DNA from: Tetradesmus obliquus
Taxonomy: Eukaryota; Chlorophyta; Chlorophyceae; Sphaeropleales; Scenedesmaceae
DNA: 64,000 nt
NCBI GenBank assembly: GCA_030272155.1
Contig: CP126201.1
Coordinates: 4,822,501 to 4,886,500 of the forward strand
Direction: 5' to 3'
Shown piece by piece: positions 43,452-53,163 of this stretch; position 1 is the stretch's first letter; each line of letters opens with the position of its first letter. The notes below the pieces were generated by a model, which saw only the letters and a list, made by a program, of their open reading frames with translations, ran no database searches and was not told the DNA's origin. Position numbers and translations under genes: made by a program.

Positions 43452-45392
43452 AAGGCTTTTGCTCAGCAGCTGGGCAAGCTTGTGAGTCGATTGCGGTAGC
43501 AGGAGCAAGTTGCTACTGCTCAGCAGCCCAGCCAGCTTGCTGAATCCAACATCTGCCTCTGCGTGGCATGCAGCGTGCCATGTGCGCTGCCGTGTGTTTA
43601 GTGTGCTGGTGATGAAAGCAAAGCAGCTGGTTGCTCTGACGCCTATCATATGGGGCGATGTAGGTGCAGCAGTGGTGACCGCCAGCGCCGCTGCTGCTGC
43701 TGCTGCTGCAGGTGCCTCCCTGCTACGCTGAGCTGGAGCCGCGTGTGTATGAGGAGCTGGAGGCACGCGTGGAGGAGACTGTACGCGACGCGCTGTACGG
43801 TGAGGGCCACTGCATGCTTCTCATTACAGCACTTGACAGCAGCAGTTGCTGCACTTGTGCATGCGTATGTGCATGCGTATGTGCCTGCTGTGTATTGGTG
43901 TCTACACAATGCTCGCTCGGCACGACAGCTGCTGCTTGCGCTGTGCTGTGCGCGCATCCACCTATCCCTCTTTCTGCTACCTTTTCATATCCAGCAGCTG
44001 ATGGCAGCTGAGTCATTCAATGCAGTAATGAATCCAGCACGCCCCCTGCATCTGCCCTCGGCATCCCCACCTCAATGTATCACATCTGCATCTGTGTCTT
44101 CTGTGCTGCAGAGGCTCGCAGCGTGGTGGTCACGCAGCCCAACAACAAGCTGTCCCGCATCCCCAATCTCAACAAATCACATTGCATCTGTCTCTTCTTG
44201 CCCTGCAGAGGCGCGCAGCATGGTGGTCACGCAGCCCAACAACAAGCTGTCCCGCATTTTCACCAAACACAATGCATCTGTCTCCCCTTGTGCTGCAGAG
44301 GCTCGCAGCGTGGTGGTCACGCAGCCCAACAACAAGCTGTCCCGCATCCCCAATCTCAACAAATCACATTGCATCTGTCTCTTCTTGCCCTGCAGAGGCG
44401 CGCAGCGTGGTGGTCACGCAGCCCAACAACAAGCTGTCCCGCATCCCAATTTTCACCAAACACAATGCATCTGTCTCCCCTTGTGCTGCAGAGGCTCGCA
44501 GCGTGGTGGTCACGCAGCCCAACAACAAGCTGTCGCGCATCCTCAAGGCGCTGCTGAAGGAGGTGCCAGGCCAGCTGGCAGCCATCAACGCAGCCAGCAT
44601 GGCAGCAAGCCTGGCCATGGCTGACGTAAGCCTGGCGACAATTGGGGGCCCGGCAGCGGCAGAGGCAGCTAAGGAGCGGCTGCAGCAGCGGCTGCAGCTG
44701 ATACAGGCGCTGCAGGTAGGGTAGGCAGGCGGTGTGCTGGCAGGCATGCCTTACTTGCTCTTTCTCAGGGCAGACTACTCAGCAACAGCTGTCGCACAAC
44801 GGCCTGCTTCATGATTCCTCAGCTGAAGTCCGTGCTCACATCAAATCAAGCATGGCATGCTCCTGTGTCGCCTGGTCCCTGCTGCTGCTGCTGTTCTGCG
44901 CCTGCAAAACAGCTATCGCACGACCGCGTGGCGCGTAATATGCTTAATCACGACACCTTGTGCCTGCTGCCGCTGCCCTGCACCTGCTGCGCAACATCTG
45001 TCGCACAACGACCGCGTGGCGCGTGAGATGCGCGGCTGCCTCATCAACGGCCACATCCTGTGCTCCCTGCTCACTGCCCACCGAGCATGAGCCGCTCACA
45101 CTGTGTCCCGTCTGCTGTTTTGCGCACCTCCCCCTGCTTTGCGCAACAGCTGTCGCACAACGACCGCGTGGCGCGTGAGATGCGCGGCTGCCTCATCAAC
45201 GGGCACATCCTGGCACTGCCTTTCAGCGACAGCTACGCAGAGGCAGTGTCAGAGGCAGTGCTCAACACGGGGCTGCACCGCACAGTAGACCCGCGCGTGA
45301 AGTTTGCCATGGCTGCATATGTGGAGCCGCTGGGATCTGCGTTTGTGTGCTGCCTGTGGATCTACATCGCCGCAATACGCGAGACCAGCTAG
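31375..45392 (+). CDS. CC2D2A: CC2D2A, ciliary transition-zone C2-domain protein
   Basis: I resolve 28 phase-consistent exons: 31375-31555, 31692-31777, 32021-32297, 32508-32590, 32767-32952, 33211-33381, 33563-33787, 33984-34190, 34452-34604, 34839-35278, 35485-36373, 36595-36743, 36926-37056, 37231-37477, 37671-37761, 38002-38106, 38330-38447, 38708-39024, 39246-39402, 39547-39665, 40335-40495, 40696-40843, 41147-41347, 42625-43044, 43257-43406, 43712-43799, 44492-44715 and 45150-45392 (1988 residues). Landmarks: N-terminal coiled coil; LNDRVVG-type N-terminal C2-like region ending LLKWPASMQLQIWE; a C2 domain at about 1208-1475 (CFVEVKL, WNEQLLFPV, INLFDEVV, LDVPPVLLGY); ELAGGDHEEHAHLL; LRLWNPLSGH; CDNVWANIQ; and the C-terminal VKFAMAAYVEPL ... 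LWIYIAAI. This order is diagnostic of CC2D2A, an MKS-complex gatekeeper at the base of cilia. It is somewhat longer than animal forms because of Ala/Gln linkers. Five exon edges are echoed in introns. Confidence 0.92.
40211..40376 (+). repeat. Acceptor-side echo of CC2D2A exon 21
   Basis: The exon start LDVPPVLLGYVQGS (edge 40335) has a copy 114 bases upstream (edge 40221) reading LDVLPVLLGYVQGS. The copy sits behind an intact CCTGCAG acceptor and diverges after 42 bases. Confidence 0.9.
41022..41170 (+). repeat. Acceptor-side echo of CC2D2A exon 23
   Basis: CTGCAG followed by a GACGACTCC-CTGGAGCAG-type exon start occurs at about 41030-41070. It recurs 108 bases later at the true exon (41147). 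The echo has Pro-to-Leu-level differences (CCAGACGACTCC versus CTGGACGACTCC). Confidence 0.8.
41279..42395 (+). repeat. Array of donor-side echoes of CC2D2A exon 23 (true exon plus seven copies)
   Basis: The exon end ELAGGDHEEHAHLLAGFFME LGQE plus GTGGGT (true edge 41347) is followed in the intron by full copies at about 41550-41620 and 42115-42190. Partial copies lie at about 41463-41495, 41716-41755, 41859-41912, 42020-42058 and 42352-42390. Intronic GAGAGTGAGTGAGAG and GTGGGTCTGGGCACTAT sequence is copied with them. A block of about 80 bases after the copies near 41495 and 42058 is essentially identical (offset 563), showing later block duplication. Confidence 0.92.
44095..44540 (+). repeat. 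Acceptor-side echoes of CC2D2A exon 27 (four copies plus true exon)
   Basis: The TGCAG acceptor and exon start EARSVVVTQPNNKLSRI occur at edges 44112, 44209, 44299, 44396 and 44492 (true), spaced 97, 90, 97 and 96 bases. Intron flanks alternate between two types (ATTGCATCTGTCTCTTCTTG and AATGCATCTGTCTCCCC), so a two-unit block was itself duplicated. The 96-base step from the fourth copy to the true exon keeps the frame without a stop. Confidence 0.95.
44784..45215 (+). repeat. Acceptor-side echoes of CC2D2A last exon (three copies plus true exon)
   Basis: The last exon start LSHNDRVAREMRGCLINGHI (edge 45150) is preceded by copies at 44790 (about 17 bases), 44913 (about 30 bases) and 44998 (about 65 bases). 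Match length rises toward the true exon. In the 44998 copy the acceptor CAACAG has become CAACAT, so this longest copy cannot splice. Confidence 0.9.
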
Positions 45393-45891
45393 CCTGCATG
45401 AATGCGTATGCCACTTGTGTGGGCAGCCACTGCATGCACTGCGCAGTGCAGCCGCGGCCCGGTCGGGTCTTACTGCTGTTGACAGTGCATGCAACGATAG
45501 TAGCAAGTCACTTGCCAGCCATAGTCAACCTCAAGTTTTGACACTGTGAGAGTTGGTTGACGTATATCCAGTGGCATAGAGCTATAGCCGGAAGACTGGA
45601 CTAAGGAGGTCGCGGCGTGAAAACCCGCCAGCCTGGCAGGTGACACTGCTCGTACATTGGCAAGCTGCACGCAAGTCCGTGGAGCATCAGCGTGCTCGAT
45701 ATAGCTTCGCTTACTATGATTTGCATAACAAATGATCTTGCAGCAGGGCGATCGCTTGTTGTGCAATGACTGGGTTCCTGTCAGTTCCGGTGGTAGGGTG
45801 CAATCGATCTTTGCAATATCTATAAGCCGTAGCCCCAAATGCAATCTGATAATTTTTCCAAGGTAAAACGTATGTTATTCAGTTCATAAAC
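45393..45891. promoter_or_regulatory. Intergenic region between CC2D2A and the subtilase-like gene
   Basis: About 500 bases between two genes on the same strand. It must hold the CC2D2A 3' UTR and the promoter of the next gene. No TGTAA signal or promoter motif was identified with confidence. Confidence 0.4.
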
Positions 45892-48318
45892 ATGGTACAT
45901 TTCGCAGTGCAGCCCGGAACGCTTTTCAATGTGCTGTCGGTGCTGGTCTGCGTGCTGATCGGCACGGCGTCCTTGCAAACCACGGAAGGAGCAGCTGATT
46001 CAATTATCTACCCTCGTAAGTGTTGAGCTGCGACGATGTCGCTGTTGTCACAAAGTTCATGGTCAGTATAAACTTTGGTCCTATGTTGATCGCAGCGGGT
46101 GCAGGCCCTGTACGCCTGTACACATGAAGAAACGCATTATTAACTGCAATTAGCTTGATTTAAGCGCCGATCGTGCCGACTGTGCCAGTGGTCCGCGTGG
46201 GCAGCAGCTCTGCTGTTGCTGAGCTACTGCATCTCTACTGCACTGCATGATGCGCCAGTGATGCGTGCTATTGCTTACTAGGTAGATGTGCTCCATATGT
46301 GAAGGCATGCCGCTGCTGTACTAGGCTGCAGTGCCACAGCAGCATGCACACCACACGGCAGTGACACTGTGTCTGCTGCAACAAGCCCAAAACAGCACCA
46401 GCGCAAAACAGCCCAAGCCAGCACATGCCCAGCATCGCCAGCAACAGCACATGATTTTGCTGCTGATGCTGCATTGAGCTTGGTGCATTGTTGATTCCCC
46501 TCTTACCCTTTGCGCTCCTTCCAACGTGTCAACACGCTTCCCTGCACTTGCCCTGCTGTTGTTTGCCTGCAGCAGCGCACGCCGCTGCGAGGCTTCTTGC
46601 TGCAGGCCCTGCACAGCAGACACCCGAGCTGCCTGATGAGTGCAGCTCTGGCAGCTGCGCCATTGACGGCGGATGGGGCAACAACAGAGTGGTTACCAGT
46701 AAGTGCCATGCGCTGGGCAGCTGCAACATTGCTGCAGCTTTGATGTCATCCCGTCACAGCGGCAGGCAGTGCAAGTCTGCTGCATGCGCTCTTCATGCAC
46801 AGCAGCAGCAGTGGCGGCAACAGTTTTGGGCGACCTGAAGCCCCACCGAAACTGCTACCAGTGCTTGCGGAGTGACATGCAGCCCGTCTACCAAGATCAT
46901 TCACATGTCAAACATGCAGCTCCCCTCAAGCCTGTCCCTGTGTAGTGCCTGTTTTGCAAAAATAGACAGACCAGCATGGAAAATGCAAAGCTGCGCACCT
47001 TCAAGTTGCCACTTTGTGCTGCCTTGCCTGCAGTCTTGCTTGCAGGGCTGCACACATGATAGAGCAGGGCGTCACATGCGGCTGTTCACCCTTCAAAAAT
47101 GTTTTTGTTTTACCTTGTGCTGCCCTGCCTGCAGGCTTGTGGAGAGCATTGGCAGCCAAGGGCATGATGCCGCTCAGCAGGGCCAACTTCACAAAGAAAG
47201 GCGCCATCATTGGAAGCGTGAGTGGCACTGTGAACTTGTGAATATGCAAGCTAGGCAACACGCAGCTAGTGTCTGCTGCTCAAAATGCGCAGGAGTGGTG
47301 TGTTTAGACAGCAGAACCTGACATCCTTGGTGCAGTGCCTCCTCAAGTTGCTGTGAAAAGGGGGCGGAGACCCTGAAACACAAAACCGAGTGGATCTGCT
47401 GAGCTAGCAATCTGAGTGTCAACCTGCAACACCAGCTAGCTGGCAGCCGATACAGCCAGCGTCGTCAACCCTTCTTACAGCACCTCTTGCAGATGCGCGA
47501 CTCGCTTCTTAGCTGTCGGATATTGTACAACATCGTGTTGCTGCAGGGCGTCGACATGGAGCACAACAATGTGAAGGGTCAGGTGGATGTGGCCAACTCC
47601 GCAACTTTCTCAGAAGCCAGCGACAACCAACCACCTGGCGGAGTTGCGAGCTTTAGCATGGGCACGGTCATATTTGTGAGCAACGCACACACTGGCAGCA
47701 GACGCTCAGCGATATGCGATGCTTGCTGCTGCGCAGTACAGCCCACCAATTGCTGTTTGCGCCTGCAGCAGACAGAGCACCCTCACAACTGTGCCCATGC
47801 TGCATGCGACAGAGCCCAGGCATGCATGCCACAGACCTTGCCGGCTGTCAGCAACAGCATGCAGCACTGCCAGCAGTATCTGATTCTTCTGACAGTTATA
47901 ACAACAAAAATAACATGGCATGCATGCCCGCTTGCTGCTGCCGCCCTGCAGGGCATCATGGCTGCCAACTGGAGCCCATATGACGGCCAGGCAGATGCAA
48001 CAGGCATTGCTGGAGTGGTGGGGCCAGCATACGGCAACATTGTGAGGTGAGCAGCCTGCACTGAGTGCTGTATGACTCTGCACTAGTTGAAGATGAAGAA
48101 TGGTTTGGTGCGGTGTGGTTGTGATTTTTCTACGTGCCACCCCAACCAGTGCTATGCGCTTGGCAGCCGCTGGCTGCTGCTGCCGGCTGCTGTCGCAGTA
48201 CCTGGCTGCTGCTGCCGACAGCTGATGCAATATCTGGCTGCTGCTGCCGGCTGCGGTGTGGGAATTTTGTTGACAGCATTGCAAAACATCAACCTGTGAC
48301 ACCCACCCCAGGGCCATC

Positions 48319-48352
<34 letters not shown>

Positions 48353-49715
48353 GACACCCAAACCTGGCGACGTTGCGGGGGACAGCATCAACTACAATGG
48401 AAGATCAACATCAACACAGGAGGACATCGCCAACAGCTTTGCACATGCTCTGAAAGTCAACGCCCACCATGTCATCAACATGGAGTGAGTGAAGCACGCT
48501 TGTTTGTTATAACACTGTCAAAACAGAAAGTAACAACATTCGAATGCTGGAACGTACACTGCGGGCTGTGGCAGCTGCAAGATCAGTGCATCACATATGC
48601 TAGGCATAGCTGTGTGCACTGCAGTGCGCACATGATTTGCATGGTGATTAATCGGCTGGCAAGCTGAAGGGTGATTTGCACACATTGCTCACTGACTTGC
48701 TGGCAAAGGTCCTAATGTCAAAACATGGTTTGTTTGCTGTGATTGCAGGCAGGGGTATCCCATAACAAAGACAGCAGAGTTTGATGCCCGGTGGATGGAA
48801 ATTTTCGAGCCCATCTGCGCAGCAGGCGGAATCATTATAGCTCCTGCCAGCAATGATGGCACAGAATACATCGAAGCTACCAACGACACCAGGGGCGGTG
48901 ACATTGCTGATGCCTACGGTAGGGTTCAGGGTCTGGAGGTTTAGGGTTTGGACGGTTAGGTTAGGTTTTTAGGGTTTGCCTAAAAAGGGGCGGTGACATT
49001 GCTGATGCCTGCGGTATGGGCTGTGGCTGTTGGATGTTGTGGGTTGCGCATCAGGATTATGAGTACCTCTTACAAGGCGGTTACACACATAAACCAGCAG
49101 CACTATGCCTGCAACGCCACATGCCGCAGGTGATGGCACAGCAGCTGTGTACCCAGCTTCGATTGCAATGAAGCTGCCGGACTGCATGCTGGCAGTTGCG
49201 GCCACCATCCAGCCGGATCCTGCAAGCCAAAACCCCCTCAACCCCAATGGCCAGGACCAGCTGATGCGCGTGTCGAGCTATGGCCAGGGCGTCAGGATTG
49301 CAGCACCGGTGCGCGCCACACGCAGCACCTACAATTTCTTGCTATGCCGGTAGAATGCAATAAACGACCGTGCCATTCAAGTATCCTGCTTGCATGCTTC
49401 CAGGTGCATCGTCTCTGTCGAGACATATCGGGCTGCCGTAAGCTTGCAGCAGCGACGGCTGAAAGCGGCTGCAGTGGTTGTTCATGAGTCATGTGGAGCT
49501 GCTGCTGTGCATGTGCACTCAGCTGCAACGGCTGCTGTACTTTTAATCAACAGACGGGTGTTATAACAGCGGCTCCAGCTGTTGCATTGCAAGCGAGGCT
49601 TCAAAACACAACATCGTTGGAGGTGGCTGCAGCGGTTTCACCAACTGTCCAACAGCACATGCAGGATGCAGTGATTCCACACTGCCAAGGCATCCACGTG
49701 AACGCTGCCCTGGAC

Positions 49716-49772
<57 letters not shown>

Positions 49773-50895
49773 AGGGATCTGAGATCTTGACAATTGGACC
49801 CAGCAATGCTGAGAACCGGTGGCAGAATGAAATGACAACAGGTAAATCCTTAGGCAAGCACTGTGCAGCCTGTTTTGCACCAAACTGCGGCACACCATGC
49901 ATCGCCTGCAGCGCAGAGAAAGGATCTCACGGGCCATGCAGCTGGCAAGTTGATTCAGACGGCAGGGCGCACAACCTGCATTTGCAGCCAACCACCCATC
50001 TGCACCCATGCTGTTTATCTGCGAAGCTCACACATCTCACTGCTGCTGCTTGTGCTGCAGTCGCAAATGGGGAAGGACCTCAGCTTGTGAGTGGCTGTGG
50101 TATTGAAAGCAGCATTTCAGCATGCATGCCAGCATGCCATCAACCGCAACCTGTGTAGCATGCTTTCTTTGCTGCAGAAACCTGTTTTTGTGGTATCCTG
50201 GTTTCAGACTTGCAATGTTGTCTGCCAGCAGGTGTGAAGCAACTCAACCGTGATCACATTGTAGCAGACTCCGATGTGCAGTTTGTGAGCTGCCCCAAAA
50301 CAACGCGTGCCACTGACCTGTTCTGCAGGCCATGCCATGCCACTGTCATGTATCACCAGGCTTGTACTGACTACGCAGCATGCGAAAGTGCATGTAGCTT
50401 TGCAAGCATCTTTCACATGTTAGAAAGATATTTGTCATATTATGGGGAACAAAATGGCTGGGCTGCGAGCCGAGTTGCTGCAGTGCGGAGGGGGCTGTTC
50501 TGCTGCTCGGAAAAACTACACCTTTCAAACATTTGATTTTCAGCCATGTGCAAACCCGAACGTGCACCAACTGCACTGTTTTCGTCTGCAGGCTGCAGCT
50601 TTCGTGTCCGGCACTGCACTGCTGCTGCGCAACCTCTTCCCAGCCGCCACCAACAAGCAAGTTGTGACATGCCTTGTTACATCCGCCGACAAAACGGTCA
50701 CTCCTTCTGAGGCTGGATCAGGCAGGACCATTGGCGGGGGAATGCTGAATGCCCTTGCCGCATACAACTGCCTGGCTGCTGCTGGTCTGGACTGCTCAGC
50801 ACAGCAGCTGCAGGTGCCTGCATGTGTGGACAAGACAGCAGGTGGGTGGTTAGTAATGTTCACTTTATATTGTATTTCCTGTATAATTAATTTTC

Positions 50896-50957
<62 letters not shown>

Positions 50958-52453
50958 GATTATTATTATTATTATTATTATTATTCAAGTTTTGTTTTGA
51001 TATCATGCGCCAGCCCGATTAGCGGGGCTCTTGATCAATCCTGTTGCATGGCAGCTCTATAGCTTCGGGCCTAGAGCCCTTTTGCCAGCCGCACATCAAT
51101 TCCAAAACAGTGGTGGCGGCAATGATTTAAGTGCTGCAGTTGCGAGCCTGGCAGCTGCGCATGCAGTGCACATGCCCCATGGTGCACAGTGACCCATTGT
51201 GCTGGCCGATGTTGCTGCTCACCACTTGCAGCTGCATCCACAATATGAAGGCTGACACATACACCGTCAGTCTCTCGTGTTATGCAAAGCTGCAGCAGCA
51301 GCAACCACAGCAGCAGCAGCAGCAGCCTGGGTGCTGATCACCACCAACAGCAGCAGCACTACAACTCGATCTGCAGCAGCCATGCTTGGCAGCGTATGGC
51401 AGTGCACGTACAGTACACGCTGCTGTGCTGTGACGTATGTAACCACAGGAGAAAACAAACCACCATGCTGCCTGCCACACTGCCGTGCTGCTGTGCCATG
51501 CTGCAGGCAAAGAAGCCAAGGCCTGCACCCCCTCCTCCTCACTGTTCTGCCTGCCTGTCAGCGGCCCAGTGATCAACAGCTTCTGCGCATACCCACTCAG
51601 GCCGGCTGGCGCTGTGTGCGGCAGCGCAACTGTCACAAGCGCCCCACACGTTATAACGCCACAGTCAACGTCACGTGCACCGGTTCGTCTTCTGACTGTC
51701 CCAAGCCATGCACAGCCTTCCCGATTCCTCATGCCGGGCTCGGAGCAGACCCTTCAGGATGGTATCCGACAAGTGACTGGTGAGGAGAATAGATACGCCT
51801 TGCTGATAAACGCCGCTCACTGGCTAATGCAGAGGGTTCATGAAAGAGGACCTACTCAGCAGCTGCAGCGGCCCGGGTGCCAGCGCTGCAGCTTACCCGA
51901 CCCAACGGCATGTTGCTTGCAGCAGAGTGAAGCACAGCTATCAAGAGAGCCGTGCCTGAAGAGATAAATGTTAAGAGTTTCACGTTGTGTTGAACTGCTG
52001 TGCTGCAGTGTGGTAGCTGCTGCAACATCTCCATCTCTGCTCTGGTAAACTTCACGCCCGCTGCTGCTGCTGCTGCTGCTGGTAGGCCTGATGCCTGTCT
52101 AGGCCTCCAGGTGCCAAAGTCCTGCAGCATATCCTGCAGCTACTTTGTTGACTATTACGGCCCTGGATTCACAGCAACCTGCCAGGTAGATGGCACATGG
52201 AGCACGCCTGTTGGCAACTGCACCAAGGCGCAGCCCCTTGTGACGTGCAAGAATCAGTGCAAGCCGTCAGATTGCCAGTGGTGCTATTGCGGCCTTGGGC
52301 AGGGCCCGGAGCCGCGCAGGAAGTGCGAATGCGACGCGCGAAAGGGCTTCAAAGAATACTCTTACACGTGAGTTGGCTTGCGGTAGGGTGAATCCCGACG
52401 TTGGTTTCATGATGACTCGATGGGGGAGCATACTGCAGAGCCCTGGAGCTCTT

Positions 52454-52517
<64 letters not shown>

Positions 52518-53163
52518 CTGTCTTGGACATAATCGGCCTTGCCTTAAAGCCCTGGGGCTAATTCAGCCTGGAGCTGGAGCTCTTGATGCAGTCACCTGCT
52601 CAATTCTGGCACACTTGCACATGCTGCTGTTCTACGCATGCGCGGTTATGTACACCATTGAACAAGATGCCGTATCAACAAATTCCAGCCTTGTCCTGTG
52701 CACTGTTCTCTGCAGAGAGAATGGCCAGCAGTGGACGAGCTGCATCTGGAATTTGAATTGGACCAAAGGCCGCACATTGATTGCAAAGAGGAACAGCAGC
52801 GTCACTCTGGAGGCGTTCCTCGCAGCAGGGCCCGACCCAACCACCGGTAAAATCTTTGGAGCCTGCACGGCTTACAACAGCGTCACTGGCAAGTCCGCCA
52901 AATTGATGACACGTATCAAGTTTGGCGTCATGGAGCGGTGCCCAGCTGGCATGAATTTCAAGAGTTTGCAACTGGCAGGGCAACGGCCTCTGAAGGAGGA
53001 GCAATGTGGCATATCTGGAACGCAAGGCAGGAACTTATCTATGATGTACTCCTTCAATGTGGGGGACCCTGCTGGCACACGCATGGGCTTAAACTGCAGG
53101 AATTTAACTGTGACGACGTCTGATGGCGTGGTGTCAACCCTGCTGCTGCGCCTGGCTCCGTGA
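45892..53163 (+). CDS. Secreted subtilisin-fold (S8-like) protein, predicted catalytically dead, with sushi-like region
   Basis: Fourteen exons fit in phase: 45892-46015, 46573-46698, 47135-47217, 47547-47675, 47952-48041, 48312-48484, 48749-48918, 49130-49308, 49775-49841, 50061-50086, 50592-50841, 51507-51779, 52103-52367 and 52716-53163 (800 residues). A signal peptide (VLSVLVCVLIGTASLQ) is followed by a subtilase scaffold: GVDMEHNNVKGQVDVANS, FGIMAANW...GIAGVVGPAYGNI, HHVINM, CAAGGIIIAPASNDG, YPASI...MLAVAATIQP, SSYGQGVRIAAPGSEILTIG and AAAFVSGTALLLRNLFP. Active-site positions read Gly110 for Asp (AIIGSGVD), Met149 for His (SMGTVIFG) and Gln388 for Ser (GPQLAAAF); the oxyanion Asn277 remains. 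Cys-rich C-terminal exons include a sushi-like segment (CSYFVDYYGPGFTATC...GTWSTPVGNC). Function is unknown; an extracellular binding role is inference. The 26-base exon 10 is the weakest exon. Confidence 0.78.
48886..49018 (+). repeat. Donor-side echo of subtilase-like exon 7
   Basis: The exon end RGGDIADAYG with donor GTAGGG (edge 48918) recurs about 100 bases downstream at 48986-49018 (GGDIADACG, then GTATGG). The two copies are separated by telomere-like sequence. Confidence 0.88.
48918..48985 (+). repeat. Degenerate telomere-like (TTTAGGG) tract in an intron
   Basis: About 65 bases contain TAGGGTTCAGGG, GGTTTAGGGTTTGG, GGTTAGGTTAGG and TTTTTAGGGTTTG, all variants of the plant/green-algal telomere unit TTTAGGG. 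The tract fills the space between the true exon 7 donor and its echo. Confidence 0.75.
49717..49774 (+). repeat. (CTG)n directly at a 3' splice site
   Basis: About 18 CTG units run straight into the CAG acceptor of exon 9 of the subtilase-like gene, so the last repeat unit forms part of the splice site. Confidence 0.9.
50897..50985 (+). repeat. (TTA)n microsatellite
   Basis: About 29 TTA/ATT units with one interruption lie in intron 11 of the subtilase-like gene. It is the only long AT-rich microsatellite in a window otherwise dominated by CAG/CTG. Confidence 0.97.
52454..52517 (+). repeat. (CAG)n microsatellite in intron 13
   Basis: About 21 AGC/CAG units near the start of the intron before the last subtilase-like exon. 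This is a rare case of CAG orientation inside an intron of this window. Confidence 0.95.

Noticed and set aside
43650-44624. 324-codon + strand frame over the CC2D2A exon 26-27 intron
   Set aside because: The frame is kept open by the exon 27 echo array and is out of phase with CC2D2A over most of its length. Only the end coincides with the true exon.
48312-48360. Frameshift in exon 6 of the subtilase-like gene at the CTG run
   Set aside because: Using the ATT|GTGAGG donor at 48041 instead of AG|GTGAGC at 48046 puts the run in the Ala frame and restores phase, so no frameshift is needed.
50232-50536. Cys-rich frame after GCCAGCAG as an additional subtilase exon
   Set aside because: Exons 10 and 11 join in phase without it. 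The frame lacks a good donor and has no subtilase motif.
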